Shown here in pieces: positions 26,906 through 37,700 of a stretch of DNA of 64,000 nt. The notes beneath the pieces are model-generated. The model made no database searches. It saw nothing but the letters and a program-made list of their open reading frames with translations, and was not told where the DNA came from. The DNA is from Nostoc sp. MG11 (lineage in GTDB: Bacteria > Cyanobacteriota > Cyanobacteriia > Cyanobacteriales > Nostocaceae). Position 1 is the stretch's first letter. Every line of letters begins with the position of its first letter. The DNA lies in contig NZ_JACXXN010000007.1 in the NCBI RefSeq assembly GCF_014904695.1, forward strand, positions 124,001-188,000, in the 5' to 3' direction. The position numbers were made by a program, and so were the translations under genes.

Positions 26906-29305
26906 ATGAGCTATTGCCTAAATCCCAATTGTACAAACCCTGCTGACCCAATGAATGACAACGGCAAAGTTTTCTGCCGTAATTGTGGGGCAAATCTATT
27001 AATAGAAAATCGATATCGAGTAATTAAACTTTTGAGTATTGGAGGCTTCGCTAGAACTTTTGAGGTAGAAGATAACGGGATTAAAAAAGTCCTTAAAGTA
27101 TTGAGTCTATCTCGGTTTAGTGATTTAGTAAAAAAACACAAAGTCATCAATTTATTTAAGCGAGAAGCTGAGGTATTGAGCCGCTTAAACAATTCAGGAG
27201 TTCCTAAAGTTGATCCAGACGGATATTTTGAATTGAAATTTCCCGATTTTCCAGAGCCATTACACTGCCTAGTAATGGAAAAAATTGAGGGTTTAAATTT
27301 GCAACAATGGTTAGAGAATCACGATCATAAACCTGTAACACCAGAGCAAGCGATCGCCTATTTCAAGCAACTAGTAGAAATTTTAGCTCAAGTTCACGCT
27401 CAAGGATATTTCCACCGCGATATTAAACCGACAAATATCATGCTCAGACCAGATGGACAACTGGTGTTAATTGACTTTGGAGCAGTCAGAGATTTAGCAC
27501 AAACTTATTTACAGCAACATCAAGAGCATACAATAATTGGTACGCCAGGTTACTCACCACCAGAGCAGATGAAAGGTAACGCAGTGGCGCAATCAGATTT
27601 CTTTGCTTTGGGACGAACTTTTGTCCATTTACTAACTGGAAAACCTCCTTTTAACATTGAGGAAGATCACCAAACAGCTAAGTTAATTTGGCGAGATAAA
27701 GTACCATATAACTCAAGTTACTGGATAGATTGGTTAGATAAATTCAGAAGGCGATTACTTTTCGATTTACTCGACGAAATGATGGAGCCATACTGGAAAA
27801 ATCGTCCTGAAAATACGCAGGTAATTTTGCAACGCCTCAATAATCCTATTATTTTACCGCGTATTCCAAGTTGGGTAGCTGGTGCTGCTATTTTATTTGG
27901 ACTGGGATTACCTAGCGGCTACTGGTATTTAAATGGAGTAGATGGGTGTTCAAAAATTTGGCTCAGGAGTTTCCCGCTAGGTGACTATATGAGTTGTGGT
28001 GAAGAAATTCTTTTGCCAAATATTAATACCAAATTACCAGAGAAAGAAAGGGGCGTAAAGGCGATCGCAACAGGTAATTACCAAGAAGCAATTATTTGGT
28101 TAGAGCAAGCATGGCAAAAATATCATGACCCGGAAGCTTTAATTTACCTCAATAATGCCCGCCTCGCAGTTGAAAAAATTAAAACTTACACTATTGCTAT
28201 TGTCGCTCCTATCAGCGATAACAATAACGACAGTATCAACTCAAGTAGACAGATTTTACGTGGTGTTGCTCAAGCACAAGATGAATTTAATCGAGACTAT
28301 AAAACTAAAAAAATTGGCTTAAAAGTCTTAGTTGTTAGTGACAATAATAAAATTGAAGATTCCCAAAAAATAGCAGAAAATTTAGTAAAAAAACGTGATG
28401 TTTTAGCTGTTATAGGTCATTTCAGAAGTGATACAACTATAGAAGCTGTCAAGGTTTATCAAGAACAAAACTTGTTATTAGTTTCTGCCACAGCGACATC
28501 TGAAGATTTGTCAACGGTGTGTAAAACAAATTATCCTAATTGCTTTTTTCGTGTTGTTCCTAGTAATCGTGTCATTGCCAAAACTTTAGCTGACTATCTC
28601 AAACAAGAAAATAAACGTAAAGCAGCGATATTTTTTAATCCTGGTAGTAACTATAGTAAATCTCTACAAGCACAAATGAAAGCTAGATTTTCGGAATTAG
28701 GTGGACAAGTAGTAGCAGAGATACCTTTGTCTGATAATTTAGAATCCACTATCGATCAGGTAAGAGAACAGAAAGCAGATGCTATAGTTTTATTTCCTAC
28801 AAGTGACGGTTTGACCTCAGATCCAGCAGTTCAAGTAATCGAATATGCTAAAAAGTATAAATATTTAATAGTTGGTGGCGATAGTTTGGATAGTAACAAG
28901 CTAATCAAGGCAATAGCAGAAAACGAAGCAGGCTCAGTAGTAGCTATACCTTGGCATTCTAGAAGTATTCTTAAGCAAGAATTACCTAAACAAATTGATA
29001 AATTATGGGGAAAAGCAGAAAACTGGCATACTGCACTATCTTACGATGCAACTCGTGCATTGCTGACAGCTTTGGAAAAAACCCCATCACTCAGTCGTGT
29101 AAATGTGCAGCAGGCAATGGCTGATACTAATTTTAAAGCAACTGGAGTCACAGGAGTGATCTCTTTTAAACCAAATGGCGATCGCCAGCAAGAAAATATT
29201 CATTTAGTTAAAGTTGTGCGGAATAGCAAAACAGGACAAATTGAATTTATACCTTTGCCAATGACTGACTTATTTAAGCAATCTGAGTCCACTGAGAGTA
29301 ACTAA
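26906..29305 (+). CDS. 4-Cys Ser/Thr kinase fused to a type 1 periplasmic-binding-protein domain
   Basis: This is a 799-residue membrane receptor kinase. It opens with a zinc-ribbon-like Cys quartet (C4, C9, C24, C27), a hallmark of a cyanobacterial kinase group. The protein kinase domain (about 37-310) has a modified glycine loop (SIGGFARTFEVED), HRDIKPTN (170-177) and DFG (190-192). A membrane helix (about 323-342) follows, then a short repeat-like helical linker with a TPR-like feel (about 388-420). A complete branched-chain amino acid/ANF-type ligand-binding domain runs from about 427 to the end. I infer cytosolic kinase and periplasmic sensor. The ligand is unknown. The 3' end overlaps the convergent coaT by 36 bp. 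Confidence 0.92.
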   Translation: MSYCLNPNCTNPADPMNDNGKVFCRNCGANLLIENRYRVIKLLSIGGFARTFEVEDNGIKKVLKVLSLSRFSDLVKKHKVINLFKREAEVLSRLNNSGVPKVDPDGYFELKFPDFPEPLHCLVMEKIEGLNLQQWLENHDHKPVTPEQAIAYFKQLVEILAQVHAQGYFHRDIKPTNIMLRPDGQLVLIDFGAVRDLAQTYLQQHQEHTIIGTPGYSPPEQMKGNAVAQSDFFALGRTFVHLLTGKPPFNIEEDHQTAKLIWRDKVPYNSSYWIDWLDKFRRRLLFDLLDEMMEPYWKNRPENTQVILQRLNNPIILPRIPSWVAGAAILFGLGLPSGYWYLNGVDGCSKIWLRSFPLGDYMSCGEEILLPNINTKLPEKERGVKAIATGNYQEAIIWLEQAWQKYHDPEALIYLNNARLAVEKIKTYTIAIVAPISDNNNDSINSSRQILRGVAQAQDEFNRDYKTKKIGLKVLVVSDNNKIEDSQKIAENLVKKRDVLAVIGHFRSDTTIEAVKVYQEQNLLLVSATATSEDLSTVCKTNYPNCFFRVVPSNRVIAKTLADYLKQENKRKAAIFFNPGSNYSKSLQAQMKARFSELGGQVVAEIPLSDNLESTIDQVREQKADAIVLFPTSDGLTSDPAVQVIEYAKKYKYLIVGGDSLDSNKLIKAIAENEAGSVVAIPWHSRSILKQELPKQIDKLWGKAENWHTALSYDATRALLTALEKTPSLSRVNVQQAMADTNFKATGVTGVISFKPNGDRQQENIHLVKVVRNSKTGQIEFIPLPMTDLFKQSESTESN

Positions 29306-31186
29306 CACTGTAGAACCTTCATGCCCAATTACGCCAATGGGTAAGTTGATATTTCCCAAAAAGTTACCCACCAAAAGCAACATAATAAAACCTAATGCTA
29401 CGACTATATTCTGTTTGACTATGGCTTGCGATCGCCTACCCAAATGTATCGCCACGGCAATTTTTTCTAACCTGTCTGCCATCAGTACTATATCTGCGGT
29501 TTCTAATGCAACATCGCTACCAGCTTTTCCCATTGCTATGCCTACAGATGCTTGAGCTAGAGCAGGTGCATCATTGATCCCATCTCCTACCATAGCCACA
29601 GTTTGATACTGTTGCTGTAGACGACGGATAATATCCAGTTTATCTTCTGGTAGTAGTTGGGCGTATACCCGATCAATCCCAACCGCTTGGGCGACGCTGT
29701 GAGCAGTTTCCTCATTATCCCCCGTTAACATGACAATTTGCTCAACTCCCAGTTTCTTTAAGCGGGTAATAGTTGCGGCTGCTTGTTTTCTCACTTCGTC
29801 TGCAATTGCAATCGCACCCATCACCTGATACCTATCCTCCTGTCCCTGTGCTACCCAAACGACGGTTTTCCCCTCTTGCTCCAGGGATTGAGCCATTTCC
29901 CGCAATTCTTCAGGTAAATCAATCACATACTGTTGCACAAAAGCGGCATTCCCCACAATCATTTTTTGTTCTTTGACGATTCCCACAATTCCCTGTCCGG
30001 GTACCGCTTGCACTTTAACCGCACTAACCCAATCCAAATCACTAGCCGCCTGCACAATTGCCTTACCGATGGGATGTTCTGAGCCAGATTCCACCGCTGC
30101 TGCTGCTTGCAATACATCTGTCTGCGTGTATTTACTAGCTGTAATTACCTGGAATACCTGCACCTGTCCTGTTGTTAGAGTACCAGTTTTATCAAAGGCG
30201 ATCGCCCGGACTTTGCCAATCTTCTCCAACTGAGCGCCATTTTTGAATAAAATTCCCTGTCTTGCACCGTTGGCGATTCCTGAAAGCAGAGTTGGCATAA
30301 TTGCAGCCATCAGCGCACAGGGAGAAGCTACCACCAAAAAAGTCAAAGCGCGATAAATCGTAGTTTCCCAGCTCCAACCCCAAAGAAATGGCGGCAAAAT
30401 TGCTAGCAATACCCCAGCTACCACAATTACTTTTGCATATCCCCGTTCAAAGCGATCGATAAACTGTTGCGAAGGCGGTTCTTCAGTCTGCGCCTGTTCT
30501 ACCAAGCGAATCACCCGCTGAATCAAACTACTTTCCGCTGGTTTGTGTACCTTAATTTGTAACGCACCATAGCCGTTGAGTGTACCTGCAAATACTTCCT
30601 CACCTACAGTTTTCTCTACAGGTAAAGACTCTCCTGTAATTGCAGCTTGATTAATAGTGCTGTAACCAGACACAATGATTCCATCAGTAGGAATTAGCTC
30701 TCCGGGTTTAACAACAATTTCATCACCAACCTTGAGCTGATTGATGGAAACCTCCTCTTCCCTTTCCTGACGCAAAACCCTTGCTGTGTCTGGTGTTAGG
30801 CTCATCAAACTGCGGATACTCCGCTCAGTTCGCCGCATTGCATAGCCTTCTAGTGCGCCACTTATAGCAAAGATGAGAATCAAAATCGCCCCATCAATAA
30901 TTAAATAGTATTCCCTTCGCCATAAGCCCAAACTAGCAGCACCAACAGCCGCCACAATCATCAGCAAATCTACATCCAGTTCTTTTTCTTTAAATAGAGT
31001 AGTCAATCCCTCACGCGCACTTTCGTAACCACCTATCACATAAGCAGCAGGTAACAGCAGTAACGCTAATCCCAACCAGCCAAAATGCAAGGCGAACCAT
31101 CCGAGAAATAACAGCAAGCCACAGAGCAAGGCTGCTAAGGTGTCTGTATGTTCTTTGGTAAATTGGGTAAAACGCTGTGGGTACAT
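29270..31186 (-). CDS. coaT: Cobalt-exporting P-type ATPase (P1B-4, CoaT-like)
   Basis: This is a 638-residue heavy-metal P-type ATPase. Visible motifs are TGES (184-187), the membrane metal site SPC (288-290) in place of CPC, the phosphorylation site DKTGTLT (332-338), SEHPIG (369-374), GDGINDAP (534-541) and a C-terminal HEGST (622-626). SPC plus HEGxT defines the P1B-4 class, which exports Co2+ and related ions; there is no N-terminal metal-binding domain. Synechocystis CoaT is the reference. The cobalt assignment is strengthened by the CoaR-type regulator at 33.1 kb and the MerR-type promoter just upstream. The 3' end overlaps the convergent kinase gene. Zn or Fe export remains a less likely option. 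Confidence 0.93.
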   Translation of the reverse strand: MYPQRFTQFTKEHTDTLAALLCGLLLFLGWFALHFGWLGLALLLLPAAYVIGGYESAREGLTTLFKEKELDVDLLMIVAAVGAASLGLWRREYYLIIDGAILILIFAISGALEGYAMRRTERSIRSLMSLTPDTARVLRQEREEEVSINQLKVGDEIVVKPGELIPTDGIIVSGYSTINQAAITGESLPVEKTVGEEVFAGTLNGYGALQIKVHKPAESSLIQRVIRLVEQAQTEEPPSQQFIDRFERGYAKVIVVAGVLLAILPPFLWGWSWETTIYRALTFLVVASPCALMAAIMPTLLSGIANGARQGILFKNGAQLEKIGKVRAIAFDKTGTLTTGQVQVFQVITASKYTQTDVLQAAAAVESGSEHPIGKAIVQAASDLDWVSAVKVQAVPGQGIVGIVKEQKMIVGNAAFVQQYVIDLPEELREMAQSLEQEGKTVVWVAQGQEDRYQVMGAIAIADEVRKQAAATITRLKKLGVEQIVMLTGDNEETAHSVAQAVGIDRVYAQLLPEDKLDIIRRLQQQYQTVAMVGDGINDAPALAQASVGIAMGKAGSDVALETADIVLMADRLEKIAVAIHLGRRSQAIVKQNIVVALGFIMLLLVGNFLGNINLPIGVIGHEGSTVLVTLSGLRLLK

Positions 31187-31213
31187 GAGAGTTGAATTAA
31201 CAGGGACTTTCTC

Positions 31214-31246
31214 ACGCTAAACCTTGACACTAATGTTAATGTCAAG
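31214..31246 (-). promoter_or_regulatory. coaT promoter with MerR-type dyad
   Basis: CTTGACA and TGTCAAG are exact complements spaced by ten bases (31223-31246), and the inner bases are also partly symmetric. On the minus strand this gives a -35 TTGACA (31245-31240), then 20 bases, then a weak -10 TAGCGT (31219-31214), about 28 bases before the coaT ATG. A dyad inside an over-long spacer is the classic MerR-activator arrangement and fits CoaR. The -10 choice is the weakest part. Confidence 0.75.
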
Positions 31247-31511
31247 AGTTACTAGGTCATAAACATACAAAGGCACAGATTAAAAACTTACTCTAAATTT
31301 CATAAAAATCACGAAACCTCAGTAATTTGCTGTATCCTAAACTAGAAATAATGTATCTATTTTGCAGGTTAGTAAATTTTGAATTTAGCTTTATCAAATA
31401 ATACAAGTTGATCTCTTTAAAAATATGAAATAACTTTCTTTTAACAAACTTATTGTTAAAAGAAAATTTATTTTAAAAGTTTTAATTTTGATAAAAAACT
31501 CTTAATTAACA

Positions 31512-33056
31512 ATGCTAGTCAAAAAAGTAATCAATCATATTTCAATATTATCTTTTCGTTCTCCTTGGTTTATTATAATTATTTTTTCGGCTCTCGGTTT
31601 AATAGGTATTCTTAACCATTCGATGTGGCGAGATGAACTAAATCCCTGGTTAATTGTCAGAGACAGTGAATCTTTTGGAAACTTAATTGCAAATATTAAT
31701 TATGAAGGACATCCTGTTCTGTGGTATTTTTCTCTTGCCTTTTTGAGGAAATTTGCTGACACTCCCGTTGTTATGCAAATTTTTCATTGGGCGATTACAA
31801 TTGTTTCAGTTGCTATTTTTTGCTTATACAGCCCCTTTAACTACAAACAAAAACTTCTTTTTTCATTTGGCTTTTTTCCTTTTTATGAATATCTTCTAAT
31901 TTCTAGAAACTATGCATTCAGCATGTTGTTTATTTTTATCTTTTGTATAGGTTTCCCATCGAGAAAAAAAACTTACTTTTACTTAGCGATATTATTGGGT
32001 TTATTAGCGAATAGTAGTGTACATGCTTTATTTATATCATTTTCTTTGTCATTGACTTTGCTAGTAGAATTTTGTTTAGATAGTGAACATCGAAAGCAAT
32101 ATTTTAGTCAAAGCCAAAAATATGACTTATTTTTAAGTATTGCTATTATCATATTTTCTTTTCTTTTAGCCATTTATATTATTACTCCTCCGGCAGATAG
32201 TTATCTTCATGGAGGGTTAAACAATGGATGGTTGATTCAATTAGATATACGTCATTGGTTGAGAAGCATAGGTAGATTATTTGGTAGTTTTTTGTTAATC
32301 ATACCATCACATAAAAGATGGCTAGATTTAGTTATTTGTGCTTTAATTGCCCTAGTTATTGTAGCTTTAACCTTAATTAAATTATGTGTAAAGCCATTTC
32401 CTCTCTTTTTCTATTCCATAGGTAATTGTATAATATTTGCATTTACATACTTAAGGTTTTTAGGTGCGCCTCGACATTTTGGTCATTTTTATTTAATTTT
32501 TATAGCCGCGTTATGGCTGGAAAGTTATTATCAAGAGTCTACATTTTTGATTAACAAACTTTCTATCCGACAAAATTCACTTAAATTGGCTCATAAATGG
32601 CATCATATTGCTTTTATGTTAATCCTTTATATCCAGTTTATTGGAGGAGTTTGCAGTTTTTCAAGAGATTTAATCATGCCATTTTCTGCTAGTCATGAAA
32701 CGGCTCATTACATTCAAAAATCTCAGTTAGAGAATGAATTTATGGTTGCTAGTCGAGATGCAAATATGGCTGCATTATCAGGTTATCTTAATCGGAAATT
32801 TTACTATCCTGAAGTTCAAAGAATGGGGAGTTTTACCATATTTAAAAAAGGTCGTCAAAATGTCGAACAAACTGAGATATTAAGACAAATTACTTCTTTG
32901 TTAAAGACTCAAGAGAGCAAAAACAAAATTTTACTAATTTTAAATAAAAAACTAAATTTAAACTCAAACAATTTAAAGATTATTCCTATCAAGAACTTTG
33001 AGAGAGCTTGGGTGGATAGTGAACGATATTATCTTTACTGGGTATATAAAGCATAA
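31512..33056 (+). CDS. Polytopic membrane protein, predicted GT-C-type glycosyltransferase
   Basis: This is a 514-residue protein with roughly ten hydrophobic segments. After the first helix comes HSMWRDELNPWLIVRDS (about 36-52) and then INYEGHPVLWY. An acidic Arg-Asp-Glu loop after helix 1 is the typical catalytic loop of GT-C-fold (GT39/PMT-like) lipid-linked sugar transferases. The C-terminal 100 residues are soluble. Donor and acceptor are unknown. The gene is much more AT-rich (Phe/Ile/Leu/Lys codons) than its neighbours. It is separated from coaR by only 26 bases on the same strand, so the two may be co-transcribed. It splits the usual coaT/coaR neighbourhood, which suggests late insertion. 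Confidence 0.7.
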   Translation: MLVKKVINHISILSFRSPWFIIIIFSALGLIGILNHSMWRDELNPWLIVRDSESFGNLIANINYEGHPVLWYFSLAFLRKFADTPVVMQIFHWAITIVSVAIFCLYSPFNYKQKLLFSFGFFPFYEYLLISRNYAFSMLFIFIFCIGFPSRKKTYFYLAILLGLLANSSVHALFISFSLSLTLLVEFCLDSEHRKQYFSQSQKYDLFLSIAIIIFSFLLAIYIITPPADSYLHGGLNNGWLIQLDIRHWLRSIGRLFGSFLLIIPSHKRWLDLVICALIALVIVALTLIKLCVKPFPLFFYSIGNCIIFAFTYLRFLGAPRHFGHFYLIFIAALWLESYYQESTFLINKLSIRQNSLKLAHKWHHIAFMLILYIQFIGGVCSFSRDLIMPFSASHETAHYIQKSQLENEFMVASRDANMAALSGYLNRKFYYPEVQRMGSFTIFKKGRQNVEQTEILRQITSLLKTQESKNKILLILNKKLNLNSNNLKIIPIKNFERAWVDSERYYLYWVYKA

Positions 33057-33082
33057 AGTAGAGAAGCAGTGAGAAAGATAAT

Positions 33083-34216
33083 ATGCTGCCGATGAATACT
33101 AGTTGCTTAACTATTAAAGAACTTACTGATGCAGTGGGAGGCGGTTTAACTCCTCGGATGGTGCGGCATTACCATCAATTGGGGCTAATACCGCAACCAG
33201 TGCGATCGCCTAGCAATTATCGTCTCTACACTAAGAAAGATGTCCTCAGATTGCAACGGATTGTAGCACTCAAACAACAAGGGTTCCAACTAAACCATAT
33301 CCGCCACATTTTGGAAGTGGAACCAGAAGCAGACACAACTATAAACATGATCGGGCAACTTCAACAGCAATATCGAGATGTCATGCAACAAATTGTCCAA
33401 TTGCGGCAAACTGCATCAGCACTAGAAGGATTGCTAGGACGCGATCGCCATTGTCAAATTATGCAAGCTGAAGTCTTGGCACAACTCAAATTACTCGATG
33501 TCGAAACCCAAGCCGGACTAGGAGGACTCGAACAACTCTGGAGTGGGTTGGATGCCGAAGTTCATACGCACTCAGAAGCTTTTCCCGAATCGCTACAACG
33601 CTTGTTACCTGATTTATCTCACCGTTCGGAAATTGAACAACACTTAATTTCTCAGTTGGTTTTGGCTTGTGGCGATGTCAGCTTGGTGTCGTTTGTGAAA
33701 TTGAGTAAAGATGCGATCGCTGCTAGTCGGGAAGCCCTCAAATCAGGCTGTCGGATTGTTGTAGATATCCCCACGGTCGCTGCTGCTTTGGATCAAACGC
33801 GATTAGTTCACTTGGGATGCCAAGTTGAAACATTAATTGATAATCCCCACGTCACGACTGTCACAGAGGCAGAACTGGCTTTTTGGCAACATCAGGAATG
33901 GCGAGAAAAGTTGCAACAAGTAACTAAGGGTTGTGTACTAGTGATTGGTTATGCTCCCTCAGTGTTACTGGAAGCTTCTCAAGCCATTGCAAACCAGAAA
34001 ATTCAGCCTGCACTAGTGATTGGAATGCCCATCGGCTTTAGCCATGCTCCCGCCGCTAAGCGACAACTAACACAAAACGAAGTGCCTTTTATTACTATTA
34101 AAGGAACTTTAGGAGGTGGGGCCTTAGCTGCTACTACCTTGAATGCCCTAGTTGAGTCACTGATTGATAAGCCAGATTGTCATTGTTATAAGAAGGATGC
34201 TTCACTAAATTGTTAA
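33083..34216 (+). CDS. coaR: Cobalt-sensing MerR-family activator with precorrin isomerase-like domain
   Basis: This is a 377-residue regulator. The N-terminus is a MerR winged helix (LTPRMVRHYHQLGLIPQP; NYRLYTKKDVLRLQRIVALKQQGF) followed by a dimerisation helix. Residues from about 160 to 358 resemble precorrin-8X methylmutase (CobH): RSEIEQHLISQLVLACGD, GCRIVVDIPTVAAAL, GMPIGFSHAPAAK. The C-terminus has the CHC motif (366-368) known from Synechocystis CoaR as a cobalt ligand site. In that species CoaR activates coaT in response to cobalt. ATG 33083 and ATG 33092 are both possible. It is co-directional with the membrane protein upstream and is followed by a long non-coding stretch. Confidence 0.93.
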   Translation: MLPMNTSCLTIKELTDAVGGGLTPRMVRHYHQLGLIPQPVRSPSNYRLYTKKDVLRLQRIVALKQQGFQLNHIRHILEVEPEADTTINMIGQLQQQYRDVMQQIVQLRQTASALEGLLGRDRHCQIMQAEVLAQLKLLDVETQAGLGGLEQLWSGLDAEVHTHSEAFPESLQRLLPDLSHRSEIEQHLISQLVLACGDVSLVSFVKLSKDAIAASREALKSGCRIVVDIPTVAAALDQTRLVHLGCQVETLIDNPHVTTVTEAELAFWQHQEWREKLQQVTKGCVLVIGYAPSVLLEASQAIANQKIQPALVIGMPIGFSHAPAAKRQLTQNEVPFITIKGTLGGGALAATTLNALVESLIDKPDCHCYKKDASLNC

Positions 34217-34701
34217 ATTATGTTTAATTTATTAAACTTAGCCACTTTATAGTAATTCAATAATCCATAATTGCGGCGACATGCTAATAACGTGGTATAA
34301 GTTGCACTATAAATCCTTCAGGATTTTAAGTAAATAAACTCTGCAATCAAGGTATAAATTATCATAATATGAATGCTCTGATGATTTTAATTAATCTGAA
34401 TCAGGCCGATAACTAACACTAGAATCAAATTGAAAAAACTATATCCTAAAATGAGCCAAAGTCTCTTTAATTCTGGATTTAAGCGCTGATTTGAAATACG
34501 GAAAAAAACAATAAACAGTCGCTAAATATAACTTTGAGACAAGCCAAAGTAGATTTAAAGTATAGTTTTACACTAGTATCCACCAAAACCGAGCAGAAAG
34601 ATAACAGGGATGTATAATTAGCGCGTCTCCTCCATCATTCATAAAAAGATAATGATTAGGGCTGGCGGGCTTTCTATTTCCTTTACTTTGATAAGGGGCA
34701 T
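34217..34701. other. AT-rich intergenic region
   Basis: No gene is seen in these 485 bases. The distal part upstream of 34702 should carry the promoter of the PstS-like/DUF4912 gene. No clear terminator for coaR and no strong dyad were recognised. Confidence 0.5.
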
Positions 34702-37700
34702 ATGTGGCAACAAGAAAAAGATAATTCGATAGTCAGTTTGGCATTATGGCTTGCCTTAGCGACGACTCCTGTAGCAGCAACTATGTTTGTGTCAGCACCA
34801 ATGCTGGCACAATCTGCACTTGATACTCCCTCTTTTTCACTGCCGCAAACAGTGGATAATGGGACGACAGTACGGATTGATGGGTCAAGTAGCTTGGCTA
34901 CAATCAACCAAAGCTTGAAAGAAAATTTTGAAAAACAATTTTCTGGGACAAAAGTTGAAATTGCGGCTAACGGCACAGATGCGGCACTAAAAGCCTTACT
35001 AGATGGCAACATCGACATAGCAGCAATCGGTCGTGGCTTGACGCCAAAAGAAAAAGCCCAAGGTCTAGAGCAAGTCCGCTTGCGCCGAGAGAAAGTTGCG
35101 ATCGTGGTAGGCGCGGAAAATCCTTTTAAGCAGAGTTTGACCAGTCGGCAGTTCGCGCGGATTTTTCGGGGAAGAATTACGGATTGGTCGGAACTAGGCA
35201 GATCAGCGGGTAAGATTCGGGTAATTGATCGCCCAGAAACGAGTGATACCCGCGAGAATTTTCGTGATTATCCAGCCTTCAAGAATGCTAAATTTGCCAC
35301 AGGCTCTAATGCTACCCAACTAGCTGAAGATAATACCGCCGAAATCGTCAAACAACTAGGCAAAGACGGCATCAGCTATGTGCTAGCTAATCAGGTGTCG
35401 AAGTTGGAAGGCGTGCGAGTTCTCAAACTGCATCAAACCTTGCCAGATGATCCTAAATATCCTTTCTCGCAACCTTTAGTTTACATTTACAAGAAAAATC
35501 CTAGCCCAAATGTAGCGAGCTTTCTTGGCTTTACACTTGCACCGCCAGGACAGCAGGCTATAGAACAAGCTAGAACAATCGAAGCAGAAGCGATCGCCTC
35601 AAGCTTATCGCAAGTAGTCACTCAGCCGACACCTGCTACAACAGATTCACCCAATCCACAGACTACACCTGCTGCAACAGTTTCACCTAACGCAAATAGC
35701 GAGCCGTTTGTGACTCCTGCGGCTACTCCTGCTGGCGAACAAGCGCTTGTCCCTCCTGCTAACAATCCAGCTGTGAACAGGGAAACCCCATTTTGGTTAC
35801 TATTGCCTTTGTTTGTTACTGCTACAGGTGGATTGTTACTCTGGTGGTTCTTAGGAAGACGCTCATCGTCAACTGGGGAAGAAAACCTACCGGAATCATC
35901 TCCTAATCAGCCTAGTGAAGAAAATATACCAACAACGACGCTAAACGCCAGTGTAGCTTCTTCCGTTAACGGAGCAACTTCTGTTGACTCAACACACCCG
36001 AAGTTACAATCAGATAGCGCCGATTCACCTAGTCCGCGAACGTCGGAAGCTCCTGAGCGTACTTCTTTCAGCATCTACAGTCAAACACCATCTGAACTGG
36101 CACAGACACCTCAAGCAACATCCAATCTTGCACAATCAAATAATGTCTCCAACCAGAGTCAAGGCACAACCTCAGCCGCATCCAATGGAGCAGAAAATCA
36201 CATTGGCAATGGAGGAGCAGCCTTAATCGGTGGTGTTTCCCTAGCAACAGGAGCAGGAGCAGCTTTGTGGTCTGCAATTTCCGGGAAAGAAACTAATGAG
36301 ACAAAAGTAGTAAATGGTTATACTGAGGTAACTCGTCCTGAATCTAGTGAAGCATGGGATATAGAAGCACCTGCGGCTGTCGTCAATAATTCATATCCTC
36401 AATTGCCTAATGTTCCAGAAGAAGCAGCCGACGATGTAGAATTACCTGCGGCTGAAATCCCTAACTCAATTGTGGAATCGCCTGATTCTTCAAAAGTGTC
36501 TGAGGTAACATCTGTGCTGCCTGAATTGCCAGATGTATCAGAATTGACATTTGAATTAGAAGATTATTGGGACACAGAAGTCACTCAAGACCCAACAGAA
36601 GAAGAACTTCAGGCAGAATTTGACTGGCTAGAAAGTATCACCTCTCAAGATACAGATGCCGCAAGCATCTTGTCTACTACCACCATCTCCGGCAAAGGCT
36701 CAGAAACACAAGTAACTGATGAGGCTCTTAAAGACAGTACTTCTGCTGAATTAGTCTCATCTGACTCTAATACAGTGGAAATATCTTCGGCGGAAGTCAC
36801 AACCTCAATTCCCGAATTGCCAGATCTACCAGAAGAAGTATTGAATGTGGTAGCGGATGCAGCTGAACCAACTGCCGATTTGCCAGAGGAAGTATCTCAG
36901 CCAGAGCCTATCTCAGAGAAAGATATCACTCAAACACCTATAGCAAACTTTGCTGGTGATGCTACTTTAGCAGCAGGTGCAGCAATGGGAGCATGGGCTA
37001 GCGTTTATGGCATTGAGGAAACTGCGGAATTAAATATACAAGCACCAAGTAATACTACGGTTGACAATGCACCAGTAGAAGAAGCCTTTGGCTTGGAAAA
37101 TGCAGATGAAGAGAGCAGTATTGTCTTTACACCCCGTACTTCCAAGTGGGCTTATGTTTCTTGGTACATCTCCGACACCAAGAAGCAAGAACTACGACAA
37201 CAGGGCGGCTCTCAATTAGTAGTGCGGCTTTATGATGCTACTGATATTGACTTGAGTTATCAGAGTCCTCAGCTTGTACAGCAGTATGAATCTGAAGAAG
37301 CAACAAGCGATGGACTTGTGGCTATTCCAGTGAGCGATCGCGACTACATAACTGAAATTGGTTACATTACTGATAACGATCGCTGGTTGCTCATAGCCCG
37401 TTCAGGCATTGTTCGTGTCTTTAGTCCTCTGCATACTGATACCACAGAGGAAAATGTACCTTTAGTCAACACAACAGCCTCTAGCTTGGTAAATGCAGAT
37501 GAGGAAAGCAGTATTATCCTCACACCCCGTACTCCCAAGTGGGCTTATGTCTCTTGGTACGTTTCCGACACAAAAAAGGAAGAACTGCGACAACAGGGCA
37601 GCTCTCAATTAATCGTGCGGCTTTATGATGTCACTGATATTGACTTGAGTTATCAGAGTCCTCAGCTTGTACAGCAGTATGAATGTGAAGAAGTAACACG

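Noticed and set aside
30192-30383. 63-codon antisense-strand alternative frame within coaT
   Set aside because: It lies inside the intact P-type ATPase and carries no motif.
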